Shown piece by piece: positions 1-6,124 of a stretch of DNA of 7,120 nt. Source of the stretch: an uncultured Actinoplanes sp. (lineage in GTDB: Bacteria; Actinomycetota; Actinomycetes; Mycobacteriales; Micromonosporaceae); assembly GCA_934667465.1 (NCBI GenBank), contig CAKUMG010000284.1, positions 1 to 7,120 of the forward strand, written 5' to 3'. The position numbers and the translations under genes were made by a program. A model generated the notes under the pieces. The model worked only from the letters and a program-made list of their open reading frames with translations. It searched no databases and was not told where the DNA came from. Numbering within the stretch: position 1 is the first letter of the stretch; each line of letters starts with the position of its first letter.

Positions 1-933
1 CCGCTGCTGAGCCTCCCCGACCACCCCTCCGGCGAGTGGGCGACCGCCCGCCGGGCCCCGGCGCCGCCGCCGCCCGCGCCGCCGCGGGTCGGCCACCCGC
101 GCCCGGCACGCCGCGACGAGCACCTCTACCTGGTCTCGCCCGCGGGCAACGACCCGTACCCGGTCGTCTCCGAACCGATCGAGCCGCGCCGCCGCGGCCG
201 GCTGGCCTCCGCCCTGCTCGCGCTGCTCCTGCTCGGGGGTGGCGGCTTCCTCGCCTGGCGGCTGGAGAGCACGCAGGGCCGGCTCAACGATCAGCTCGCC
301 GCCTCCCAGCAGCGCGAGAGCCTGCTCTCCGACCGCGCGGACAAGCTGGAGCAGCGGCTGGCCGGCGTCTTCGACCCGGAGGCCATCTCGTCGTCGGTGC
401 TGCCGAGCGTGTTCCGGGTCCGGGCGGGCGACTTCACCGGCACGGCGTTCGCGGTCGGCAAGGGCTCGGGGGAGCAGACGAACCTGCTGACCAACTTCCA
501 CGTCGTCGAGTCGGTGTGGGAGTCGGGCAGCAAGAAGGTCTTCCTCGAGCGCGGCAGGGAGGAGGTGTCCGCGACGATCGTGAAGGTCGCCGAGGGCAAG
601 GACCTCGCCCTGCTGCGGACCAGCAAGAAGATCGACGGGCTGGACGTGGCGAAGGACACGGCGAAGCCCGGCCAGCAGGTCGTGGTCATCGGCTCCCCGC
701 TCGGCCTGGAGGACACGGTCACGACGGGCGTGGTCAGCGCGAACCGCAGCGGCGGCGACGACAGCCCGTCGCTGCAGTTCGACGCGCCGATCAACCCCGG
801 CAACTCGGGCGGTCCGGTCGTCAACAGCTCGGACGAGGTGATCGGGCTGGCCACGGCCAAGGCCCGGGATGCCGAGGGAATCGGGTTGGCGGTGCCGATC
901 AAGACCGCCTGTGACACCTTCGACGTGTGCTGA
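1..933 (+). CDS. Membrane-anchored trypsin-like serine protease (HtrA/S1C type, no PDZ), 5' partial
   Basis: The reading frame is open from base 1, so the N-terminus lies outside the window; 310 codons are visible. An internal ATG at 397 would remove the membrane segment and is unlikely to be the start. Order of parts (residues counted from base 1): a Pro/Arg-rich, probably cytoplasmic stretch (1-66); a single hydrophobic helix (about 68-86) preceded by RRRGR, giving N-in topology; a Gln/Glu/Arg-rich helical linker (about 88-122); then a chymotrypsin-fold protease. The catalytic triad is visible: His167 in TNFHVVE, Asp201 in GKDLALLR and Ser269 in NPGNSGGPV. The oxyanion loop and the downstream GLATA and GIGLAVPI strands fit HtrA-like proteases. 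The protein stops right after the protease domain, so there is no C-terminal PDZ domain. It likely acts on the outer face of the membrane in envelope protein quality control; substrates are unknown. Its stop overlaps the start of the next gene. Confidence 0.9.
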   Translation, partial: PLLSLPDHPSGEWATARRAPAPPPPAPPRVGHPRPARRDEHLYLVSPAGNDPYPVVSEPIEPRRRGRLASALLALLLLGGGGFLAWRLESTQGRLNDQLAASQQRESLLSDRADKLEQRLAGVFDPEAISSSVLPSVFRVRAGDFTGTAFAVGKGSGEQTNLLTNFHVVESVWESGSKKVFLERGREEVSATIVKVAEGKDLALLRTSKKIDGLDVAKDTAKPGQQVVVIGSPLGLEDTVTTGVVSANRSGGDDSPSLQFDAPINPGNSGGPVVNSSDEVIGLATAKARDAEGIGLAVPIKTACDTFDVC

Positions 934-1709
934 CCGAGGATCTCAACACGCTCGCTGCCTGGCTGGGACTGCGGGACATTCCCGACCTGACCCCTGATTC
1001 GGTACGCGCGGACGTGCTCATTCTCTTCGGCGGCTGCCCGCCTGAGGGGTGGGACACGGTGGCTCGCGCGATGCACGCCGGCGTGGCCGGGACCCTGCTG
1101 CTCTCCGGCGGGGCCGGGCACACGACGCCGATGCTCCGGGCGGCCCTGGCGCGGCGGCACCCGGAGCTCGTGGACGACGACGCGACCGAGGCCGACCTGA
1201 TGGCGCGCTACCTCGCGGCGGTGCACGGGATCACCGGCTGCCTGCTGGAGCGCGAGTCCACGAACTCGGGCAACAACATCACGTTCGCCGAGCGGGCACT
1301 GCGCCGGGCGGGCCTCGCGCCGGCGAGCATGATCCTGGTCCAGGACGCCTCGATGCAGCGGCGGATGGACGCGGTCACCCGGCACGTCTGGACCCTGGGT
1401 ACGCCGCGCGTGATCAACTTTGCGGGCACCGCGCCCCGGGTGGAGCTGCGCGACGGGGCGCTCGCCTATGCCGGGACGCCGCACTGGGGCGCGTGGGACC
1501 TCGACCACTGGGTCACGCTGCTGATGGGCGAGGTGCCGCGGCTGTCGGACACGCCCGACGGGTACGGCCCGGCGGGGCGGGGGTTTCTCGCCCACGTGGA
1601 CATCCCCGCCGAGGTGCTGGCGGCGCAGGAGGCGCTGCTGACGGCGTACGGCGATCGCGTCCGGAAGGCCGACCCGCGCTTCAGCTCGTCGTCGCGCGGG
1701 AGCGGTTGA
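927..1709 (+). CDS. ydcF: YdcF-family protein (DUF218 domain)
   Basis: 260 aa, starting at GTG 927, which overlaps the protease stop by 7 bases; no clear Shine-Dalgarno is seen, so translational coupling is likely. The DUF218 fold is recognisable throughout: strand DVLILFGG (29-36), LLLSGGAGHTT (57-67), the acidic ERESTNSGNN motif (108-117) and ILVQDASMQRR (136-146). These match E. coli YdcF (SGGIGHST, STNCGEN, VVQDPTMQRR) more closely than the membrane-bound SanA/ElyC branch. There is no signal peptide or membrane helix, so it is probably cytosolic. E. coli YdcF has been reported to bind S-adenosylmethionine, but the family has no firmly established reaction, and I assign none here. The pairing with a membrane protease suggests an envelope or stress role, but this is inference. 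The last 29 bases overlap the convergent DUF3000 gene. Confidence 0.87.
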   Translation: MLTEDLNTLAAWLGLRDIPDLTPDSVRADVLILFGGCPPEGWDTVARAMHAGVAGTLLLSGGAGHTTPMLRAALARRHPELVDDDATEADLMARYLAAVHGITGCLLERESTNSGNNITFAERALRRAGLAPASMILVQDASMQRRMDAVTRHVWTLGTPRVINFAGTAPRVELRDGALAYAGTPHWGAWDLDHWVTLLMGEVPRLSDTPDGYGPAGRGFLAHVDIPAEVLAAQEALLTAYGDRVRKADPRFSSSSRGSG

Positions 1710-2250
1710 AGGCGGTGACGCCGGGCGGCGGGAGGCCGGCGGTGGAGGCCAGCATCACGCACCAGCCCTGCAGGTGGGCGCCCAGGTCGTCGGAGGTCGG
1801 CGTCCAGGACGCGCGGATCTCCAGGTCGGCCGTGGGCGGCGGGCCGGCCAGCTCGCCGAAGCGGGTCGAGGCCGTCTGGGTGATCGTGCCGCCGATCGCC
1901 GTGTAGGCCGCGCCCTGCTGGTCGAGGCCGTCGGTGAGCCACGTCCACGCGACCTCGGGCAGCAGCGGGTCGCCGGAGAGATCGTCCTCCAGCTCCGCGG
2001 TGATCAGCGTCACCAGCCGCAGCGTGCCGCGCCACGCGTCGTGGCCGTCCGGCTCGTGCAGCAGGATCAGCCGGCCGCTGGCCACCTCGTCACCGTCGCG
2101 CAGGACCGTGGCGCTCAGCGCGAACGCGTACGGCGCCAGCCGCTGCGGCGCGGCGGTCTCCTCCAGGAGGATCTCGTCGCGGGCGGCGGCGGCGCGCAAC
2201 CCGGCCACGGCGCGGGTGAACGCCTCGGGGGGATCCGACGTCTGCGCCAT
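1681..2250 (-). CDS. DUF3000 family protein
   Basis: 189 aa from ATG 2250. I recognise it as the actinobacterial DUF3000 family from its overall pattern: an N-terminal helix ([25 protein letters not shown], residues about 7-31), [36 protein letters not shown], a conserved [11 protein letters not shown] segment, then [15 protein letters not shown] and LEIRASWTP. No signal peptide or membrane segment is present, and no catalytic motif can be seen. The function of the family is unknown. From memory, it sits next to hemE in several actinobacteria (including mycobacteria, where an RNase D-like gene follows), and here it is divergent from hemE with 85 bases between the two starts. A TAGGCT hexamer six bases before the ATG suggests a leaderless mRNA, which supports this start. 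Its C-terminal codons overlap the end of ydcF on the other strand. Confidence 0.85.
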   Translation of the reverse strand: MAQTSDPPEAFTRAVAGLRAAAARDEILLEETAAPQRLAPYAFALSATVLRDGDEVASGRLILLHEPDGHDAWRGTLRLVTLITAELEDDLSGDPLLPEVAWTWLTDGLDQQGAAYTAIGGTITQTASTRFGELAGPPPTADLEIRASWTPTSDDLGAHLQGWCVMLASTAGLPPPGVTAFNRSRATTS

Positions 2251-2256
2251 GGAGGA

Positions 2257-2262
2257 AGCCTA
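2257..2262 (-). promoter_or_regulatory. Candidate -10 box for a leaderless DUF3000 mRNA
   Basis: Read on the minus strand, TAGGCT fits the actinobacterial TANNNT -10 consensus and is followed by exactly six bases before the ATG at 2250. That spacing places transcription start on or next to the start codon. A TCCTCC tract, not a Shine-Dalgarno, lies between. No convincing -35 is seen. Confidence 0.5.
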
Positions 2263-2322
2263 TGCCGATCACTGCCTTCCGCCGGTGCTCGGCGCGCCGC
2301 GCGGCGCCGTTCACTCACGTGG

Positions 2323-2328
2323 CACGAT
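2323..2328 (+). promoter_or_regulatory. Candidate -10 box for a leaderless hemE mRNA
   Basis: CACGAT keeps the -10 A at position 2 and AT at positions 5-6, and lies seven bases before GTG 2336. No Shine-Dalgarno precedes either possible hemE start, which favours leaderless initiation at the GTG. The match is weaker than at the other genes because the first base is C, not T. The ATG at 2327 lies inside this hexamer. Confidence 0.4.
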
Positions 2329-2335
2329 GGGCCGG

Positions 2336-3367
2336 GTGACCAACTCTCCACTCGCGGACTCCACCCTCGTCCGAGCCTGCCGGGGTCAGTCCGTGCCGCA
2401 CGCCCCGGTCTGGTTCATGCGTCAGGCCGGTCGCTCGCTGCCGGAATACCGCAAGATCCGGCAGGGCGTGGGCATGCTCGAGTCCTGCCGCCGCCCCGAG
2501 CTGGTCACCGAGATCACCCTGCAGCCGGTGCGCCGGCACAACGTCGACGCGGCGATCTTCTTCAGCGACATCGTGGTGCCGCTCGCGGCCGCCGGCATCG
2601 ACCTCGACATCGTCGCGGGCACCGGGCCGGTCGTGGCCGAGCCGATCCGCACCGCCGCCGACGTGGCCCGGGTGCGCCCGCTCGCCCCCGAGGAGGTCGG
2701 CTTCGTCACCGAATCGGTGCGGCTGCTCCTGCCCGAGCTGGGCGCCACGCCGCTGATCGGCTTCGCCGGGGCGCCGTTCACGCTGGCCAGCTATCTGGTC
2801 GAGGGCGGGCCGTCGAAGAACTACCTCAAGACCAAGGCCCTGATGTACGGCGACCCCGAGCTCTGGCACGACCTGTGCTCGCGCCTCGCCGACATCACGC
2901 TGACGTTCCTGAAGGTGCAGGTGGCGGCGGGGGTCAGCGCCGTGCAGCTGTTCGACTCGTGGGCGGGCGCGCTCTCGGAGGCGGACTACCGGGAGTACGT
3001 GCTCCCGCACTCGACGCGGGTGCTGGGCGGGCTCGCCGACGCCGGCGTGCCGCGCATCCACTTCGGCGTGGGCACCGGGCTGCTGCTCCCGGCGATGGGC
3101 GAGGCCGGCGCGGACGTCGTGGGCGTCGACTGGCGCACGCCGCTGGACCGCGCGGCCGGCATCGTCGGCCCGGACCACTCGCTGCAGGGCAACCTCGACC
3201 CGGCGGTGCTCTTCGCGCCGTGGGAGGTCGTCGAGCGCGAGGCCCGGCGGGTGCTCGCCGAGGGGAAGGCCGCCCGCGGGCACGTCTTCAACCTGGGCCA
3301 CGGCGTCCTGCCCGAGACCGACCCGGACGTGCTCACCCGCCTGGTCGAGCTGATCCACTCCGTGTGA
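2336..3367 (+). CDS. hemE: Uroporphyrinogen decarboxylase
   Basis: 343 aa, the normal length for the family. It decarboxylates the four acetate side chains of uroporphyrinogen III to give coproporphyrinogen III in heme synthesis, as a cytosolic homodimeric (beta/alpha)8 barrel. Signature residues are in place: [14 protein letters not shown] at 25-38 with the substrate-binding Arg29 and Arg33; Asp78 in FFSDI, the key residue for pyrrole NH binding; [17 protein letters not shown] with Tyr153; LFDSWAG in the middle; and [11 protein letters not shown] near the C-terminus with His322. The start is uncertain between ATG 2327 and GTG 2336. I chose the GTG because a -10-like hexamer lies seven bases before it and no ribosome binding site precedes either codon. 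It is divergent from DUF3000 and convergent with folA, with only 16 bases between them, so it is probably monocistronic. Confidence 0.97.
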   Translation: MTNSPLADSTLVRACRGQSVPHAPVWFMRQAGRSLPEYRKIRQGVGMLESCRRPELVTEITLQPVRRHNVDAAIFFSDIVVPLAAAGIDLDIVAGTGPVVAEPIRTAADVARVRPLAPEEVGFVTESVRLLLPELGATPLIGFAGAPFTLASYLVEGGPSKNYLKTKALMYGDPELWHDLCSRLADITLTFLKVQVAAGVSAVQLFDSWAGALSEADYREYVLPHSTRVLGGLADAGVPRIHFGVGTGLLLPAMGEAGADVVGVDWRTPLDRAAGIVGPDHSLQGNLDPAVLFAPWEVVEREARRVLAEGKAARGHVFNLGHGVLPETDPDVLTRLVELIHSV

Positions 3368-3383
3368 GATCCGCTTCCCGGGG

Positions 3384-3866
3384 TCAGCCGCCGGCGCGCG
3401 TCAGGTTCTCGAACCGGTAGCGCAGCCCGGTCTCGGACACCTGCCACTCCCCGGCCTCGACGTGCCACTCGCCGCCGGGGACCGGGGCGAAGGTGTCGCC
3501 CGCCACGGCCAGGTCGATGACCGTACGGGCGATGTGGCCGGCGTGGGGCAGGAACGCCTCGTAGACGGCGGCACCGCCCATGATCCACAGGTCGCCCGGC
3601 ACGTCGAGCAGCTCGGCGGGGGAGCCCGCGCGCTCGGCCCCGGGCGCCTCGAAGCCGGGGTTCCGGGTGAGGACGACGTTGCGGCGGTTCGGCAGCGGAC
3701 GGAAGCGCTCCGGCAGGGACTCCCAGGTGGCGCGCCCCATGACGACGGTGGCGCCGCTGGTGAGCGTACGGAACAGTCGTTGATCTTCTGGCAGTCGCCA
3801 GGGAATCCCGTTGCCGGCGCCGATGACGTGGTTGTCGGCTTCCGCCCAGATCAGGTGGATCGTCAT
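3384..3866 (-). CDS. folA: Dihydrofolate reductase
   Basis: 160 aa. It reduces dihydrofolate to tetrahydrofolate with NADPH and is the target of trimethoprim-type antifolates. The N-terminal MTIHLIWAEADNHVIG is typical of actinobacterial enzymes. IPWRLPEDQRLFRTLT carries the substrate-protonating acidic residue (Asp28, equivalent to E. coli Asp27). VVMGRATWESLP and NVVLTRN form the NADPH-binding segments, and LWIMGGAAVYEAFL holds the conserved Gly-Gly. The frame extends to ATG 3884, but a GAGGGG Shine-Dalgarno six bases before ATG 3866 and the family N-terminus fix the start at 3866. It lies 84 bases downstream of thyA on the same strand, the classic thyA-folA pair: ThyA produces the dihydrofolate that FolA recycles. 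It is convergent with hemE. Confidence 0.96.
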   Translation of the reverse strand: MTIHLIWAEADNHVIGAGNGIPWRLPEDQRLFRTLTSGATVVMGRATWESLPERFRPLPNRRNVVLTRNPGFEAPGAERAGSPAELLDVPGDLWIMGGAAVYEAFLPHAGHIARTVIDLAVAGDTFAPVPGGEWHVEAGEWQVSETGLRYRFENLTRAGG

Positions 3867-3872
3867 GCTGTG

Positions 3873-3878
3873 CCCCTC
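3873..3878 (-). promoter_or_regulatory. Ribosome binding site of folA
   Basis: GAGGGG on the minus strand, six bases before ATG 3866. It decides between this ATG and the in-frame ATG at 3884, which has no such site. Unlike several neighbours, folA therefore appears to be a leadered or internal operon gene. Confidence 0.75.
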
Positions 3879-3950
3879 GGGCATGCCCTCCTGGCCCTCA
3901 CCGTCACGGTGCGGACCTTCGGAACGCTGAGTGCAGTTCGGTGCAGTCGG

Positions 3951-4760
3951 TCATACCGCAACTGGAGCCTTGATGCCCGCATGGTGCTGGTAGTTCACCA
4001 GCGTCAGGTCCTCGAAGCGGTAGTCGAAGAGCGACGGGCGCTCCGCGATCTCCAGCGTCGGGAACGCGTAGGCGTCGCGGGCGAGCTGCTCGCGGACCTG
4101 GTCGACGTGGTTGCTGTAGACGTGGCAGTCGCCGCCGACCCAGATGAAGTCGCCCGGGAGCAGGCCCGTCTGCGCGGCCATGAGCTGGGTGAGCAGCGCG
4201 TAGCTGGCGATGTTGAACGGCACGCCCAGGAACATGTCGGCGCTGCGCTGGTAGAGCTGGCAGGAGAGCCGGCCGTCGGCGACGTAGAACTGGAACATCG
4301 TGTGGCAGGGCGCCAGGGCCATCTCGGGCAGCTGGGCGACGTTCCAGGCCGACACGACCATGCGGCGCGAGTCGGGATCGCGCTTCAGAGTGGCCAGCAC
4401 GTCCGCGATCTGGTCGGCGTGGCCGCCGTCGGGGGTGGGCCAGGAGCGCCACTGCTTGCCGTAGACCGGGCCCAGCTCGCCCCGCTCGTCGGCCCACTCG
4501 TCCCAGATGGTCACGCCCTGGTCGCGCAGCCACTGGACGTTACTCTCGCCGCGCAGGAACCACAGCAGCTCGACGGCTACCGACTTGAAGTGCACCCGCT
4601 TCGTGGTGACCAGCGGGAAGCCCTGCGACAGGTCGTAGCGCAGGCGCTCGCCGAAGAGGCTGACCGTGCCCGTACCGGTGCGATCCGACTTCGGGGTGCC
4701 GGTCTCGAGAACGCGGCGGAGCAGCTCTTCGTACTGGGTATCGGGCTGGGTCTGGGGCAT
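3951..4760 (-). CDS. thyA: Thymidylate synthase (ThyA type)
   Basis: 269 aa, close to the usual 264 for bacterial ThyA. It methylates dUMP to dTMP using methylene-tetrahydrofolate, leaving dihydrofolate. Visible landmarks: [12 protein letters not shown] at 26-37, [30 protein letters not shown] at 99-107, the dimer-partner arginine pair in [13 protein letters not shown] (Arg132, Arg133), the catalytic nucleophile Cys152 in [12 protein letters not shown], and the cofactor/substrate region from [22 protein letters not shown] through GDCHVYSNH. The C-terminus ends in APVAV, the expected closing tail. The frame can start at GTG 4769, but a TACCGT -10 hexamer overlapping that GTG and seven bases before ATG 4760 favours the ATG on a leaderless mRNA. 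It is followed by folA. Many actinobacteria carry ThyX; this window gives no information on whether ThyX is also present. Confidence 0.97.
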   Translation of the reverse strand: MPQTQPDTQYEELLRRVLETGTPKSDRTGTGTVSLFGERLRYDLSQGFPLVTTKRVHFKSVAVELLWFLRGESNVQWLRDQGVTIWDEWADERGELGPVYGKQWRSWPTPDGGHADQIADVLATLKRDPDSRRMVVSAWNVAQLPEMALAPCHTMFQFYVADGRLSCQLYQRSADMFLGVPFNIASYALLTQLMAAQTGLLPGDFIWVGGDCHVYSNHVDQVREQLARDAYAFPTLEIAERPSLFDYRFEDLTLVNYQHHAGIKAPVAV

Positions 4761-4767
4761 GGGCGCC

Positions 4768-4773
4768 ACGGTA
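4768..4773 (-). promoter_or_regulatory. Candidate -10 box for leaderless thyA(-folA) mRNA
   Basis: TACCGT on the minus strand, exactly seven bases before ATG 4760, with no Shine-Dalgarno between. The identical hexamer at the identical distance precedes the small gene at 4824-5087. It would drive thyA and probably folA. No good -35 is seen upstream, where the terminator hairpin sits. Confidence 0.5.
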
Positions 4774-4779
4774 ACGTGT

Positions 4780-4814
4780 CGCGCCGCCCGGCGATGATCA
4801 GCCCGGGCGGCGCG
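4780..4814 (-). terminator. Perfect 12-bp GC-rich hairpin, likely terminator of the small gene 4824-5087
   Basis: Arms CGCGCCGCCCGG (4780-4791) and CCGGGCGGCGCG (4803-4814) pair without mismatch around an 11-base loop that contains the palindrome TGATCA. The stem begins nine bases past the stop codon of the upstream minus-strand gene and ends just before the thyA -10 hexamer. No T tract follows, as is common for actinobacterial terminators. It should insulate thyA from upstream transcription. Confidence 0.7.
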
Positions 4815-4823
4815 TCATCGGCG

Positions 4824-5087
4824 TCACCGCGACCAGGCTTCGCTCATCTGCGAGATCTGCTGGTTGAGCTGGGCGAGGTCGCGGTTCGGCTCCTCCTCCT
4901 TCTCCGCCGTCGGGCCGGCCACCTGCGCCTGGAAACCGAGCGGGGCGCCGAGCTGCTGCCAGCGGTCGAACAGGATGGCCTCGATGAGGACGCCCTTGAC
5001 GTCCTCGTGGGCGGCCTTCAGCTCCTTCACGGCAGCCTCGTACCGCTCCACCTTCTGCAAAAGGTCCGAAGTCTCGAATTCGCTCAT
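4824..5087 (-). CDS. Small helical protein of unknown function (87 aa)
   Basis: I do not recognise a family. The protein is 87 aa, acidic and charged, with no cysteine, signal peptide or membrane segment. Residues about 9-40 (from LLQKVERYEAAVKELKAAHEDV through LIEAILFDRW) should form a long amphipathic, coiled-coil-like helix. A short linker with GAPLGF and AGPTAEKEEEP follows, then a second helix rich in Gln and Leu (DLAQLNQQISQMSEAW). Two helices joined by a loop suggest a helical hairpin or an oligomerising partner protein. Support for it being real: typical actinobacterial codon bias, a TACCGT hexamer seven bases before the ATG, and a strong hairpin nine bases past the stop, so it looks like a self-contained transcription unit. 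It lies between DUF397 and thyA on the same strand. Confidence 0.78.
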   Translation of the reverse strand: MSEFETSDLLQKVERYEAAVKELKAAHEDVKGVLIEAILFDRWQQLGAPLGFQAQVAGPTAEKEEEPNRDLAQLNQQISQMSEAWSR

Positions 5088-5094
5088 GAGAGTG

Positions 5095-5100
5095 ACGGTA
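5095..5100 (-). promoter_or_regulatory. Candidate -10 box for leaderless mRNA of the small gene
   Basis: TACCGT on the minus strand, seven bases before ATG 5087. It has the same sequence and spacing as at thyA, and no Shine-Dalgarno lies between hexamer and ATG. Confidence 0.5.
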
Positions 5101-5162
5101 GAGGAAGGTGAGGGCTCTTCGGGTTGATATGCCCGAAAGGCGGTGCTGTGCCGACGGGGATG

Positions 5163-5366
5163 TCAGAGGTCGAACTCGCCGTCCTTGGCGCCGCCGACGA
5201 ACGCGTCCCACTCGGCGGGGGTGAAGAAGAGGACATCCCCGTCCGGCGCGCGCGAGTCGCGCACCGCCACCCCCTCGTCGAGGAGCGCGACCTCGACCGC
5301 CGCGCCCTCCGAGTCCTTGCTCCGGCGCCACACTGCGCCGGTCAGATCCGCTTCGAACTTCTTCAC
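5163..5366 (-). CDS. DUF397 domain protein
   Basis: 67 aa from GTG 5366. This is a clear DUF397 protein: DLTGAVWRRSKDS near the N-terminus (7-19), AVEVALL (23-29), GVAVRDSRAPDG (32-43) and the hallmark FTPAEWDAFVGGAKDGEFDL ending the protein (48-67). These small actinobacterial proteins are commonly encoded next to an XRE-type helix-turn-helix regulator, with which they are thought to work, often in development or secondary metabolism. No such regulator is in this window, so this copy is an orphan here. Starts at GTG 5396 and GTG 5384 are possible. I prefer 5366 because the 5396 codon lies inside the arm of a stable hairpin and a GGAGG (5378-5382) lies 11 bases before 5366; that spacing is slightly long, so the start is uncertain. 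Confidence 0.87.
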   Translation of the reverse strand: MKKFEADLTGAVWRRSKDSEGAAVEVALLDEGVAVRDSRAPDGDVLFFTPAEWDAFVGGAKDGEFDL

Positions 5367-5395
5367 TGGACTTATGGCCTCCACCTCGCGTCGCA

Positions 5396-5428
5396 CGCAG
5401 TGCGCCCGCGGGACACGGGCGCACTGCG
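5396..5428 (-). terminator. Perfect 13-bp hairpin between wrbA and DUF397, likely wrbA terminator
   Basis: Arms CGCAGTGCGCCCG (5396-5408) and CGGGCGCACTGCG (5416-5428) are perfect inverted repeats around a seven-base loop. On the minus strand the hairpin lies 79 bases after the wrbA stop and ends 29 bases before the preferred DUF397 start. No T tract follows. A terminator for wrbA is most likely; a structured leader of DUF397 is the alternative. Confidence 0.6.
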
Positions 5429-5507
5429 ACTGTGCTTGTCGGGGCAGGTTAGCGCCAGTGGTTTGTCCGGCGGCAGACCCGTTGTGCGCGTATCGGCAGG
5501 TGGGCGA

Positions 5508-6110
5508 TCAGGCCGCGAGCTTGCCTGCGATGGACACGATGCGCTGCGCCATGTGGTCCAGGGCGGCCAGTTCCGCGTCGCCGAGGGGCGTGTCGTTGGT
5601 CGCGCCGGTCACGTGCGAGACGCCGTACGGGTTGCCGTCCGCGAACTTCAGCGGGTCGGTGTAGCCCGGCGTGACCAGGATGCCGCCGAAGTGGTGAATC
5701 GTGTTGTACAGCGCGAGCAGCGTCGACTCCTGGCCGCCGTGGGCGGTCTGCGAGGCGGTGAAGCCCGCGTACGCCTTGTTCGCCAGCTGGCCCTGCGCCC
5801 ACTGCGGGCCCAGCGTGTCCAGGAACTGCTTGAGCTGGCTCGCCACGTTGCCGTAGCGGGTCGGGCTGCCGAACAGCACGGCGTCGGCCCACAGGATGTC
5901 GTCGGCGCTGGCCTTCGGCTCGTCCTTGGTCCTGTCGAAGTGCTGGCTCCAGGCGGCGTTCGACGCGATCGCCTCCTGGGGCGCCAGCTCGGCGACCTGG
6001 CGCAGCCGTACCTCGGCGCCGGCCTTCTCCCCGGCCTGCTGAAGCCGCTCGGCCATGCCGTGGATCGTGCCGGTGGACGAGTAGTAGATGATCGCGAGCT
6101 TGGTGGCCAC
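5508..6110 (-). CDS. wrbA: WrbA-type NAD(P)H:quinone oxidoreductase
   Basis: 200 aa, the usual length for WrbA. These FMN-dependent, flavodoxin-like cytosolic tetramers reduce quinones by two electrons, avoiding semiquinone and superoxide formation. The FMN phosphate loop YSSTGTIHGMAE is at 10-21. GSPTRYGNV at 81-89 contacts the isoalloxazine ring. The family core FTASQTAHGGQESTLLALYNTIHHFGGILVTPGY spans about 117-150, followed by DGNPYGVSHVTG. The start is GTG 6110, with GGAGGG (6119-6124) eight bases upstream. The gene stands alone between two minus-strand genes, with 77 bases to the upstream isoamylase-like gene and a hairpin downstream. A palindrome just upstream of the ribosome binding site suggests control by a dedicated repressor, perhaps responding to quinones or oxidants; this is inference. 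Confidence 0.94.
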   Translation of the reverse strand: MATKLAIIYYSSTGTIHGMAERLQQAGEKAGAEVRLRQVAELAPQEAIASNAAWSQHFDRTKDEPKASADDILWADAVLFGSPTRYGNVASQLKQFLDTLGPQWAQGQLANKAYAGFTASQTAHGGQESTLLALYNTIHHFGGILVTPGYTDPLKFADGNPYGVSHVTGATNDTPLGDAELAALDHMAQRIVSIAGKLAA

Positions 6111-6124
6111 GAGGAATACCCTCC

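Noticed and set aside
397..933. Short 178-aa version of the protease starting at ATG 397
   Set aside because: It would discard the membrane helix and coiled linker, which are in frame and continuous from base 1, and no ribosome binding site precedes it.
291..1595. 434-codon open frame on the minus strand opposite the protease and ydcF
   Set aside because: Arg/Pro/Ala-rich shadow typical of high-GC antisense frames; it lies opposite two genes with clear family motifs and has none of its own.
3368..3383. Possible bidirectional terminator between hemE and folA
   Set aside because: The gap is 16 bases and shows no inverted repeat.
1774..3420. 548-codon plus-strand frame spanning DUF3000 and hemE
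   Set aside because: Low-complexity Arg/Gly/Ala composition, crosses two recognised genes out of frame, and has no domain pattern.
3462..5111. 549-codon plus-strand frame opposite folA, thyA and the small gene
   Set aside because: Entirely antisense to genes with catalytic residues intact; its composition matches a mirror of coding sequence.
5118..5137. TTCGGG/CCCGAA inverted repeat between DUF397 and the small gene
   Set aside because: Only six pairs with an eight-base loop; too weak to call a DUF397 terminator by itself.
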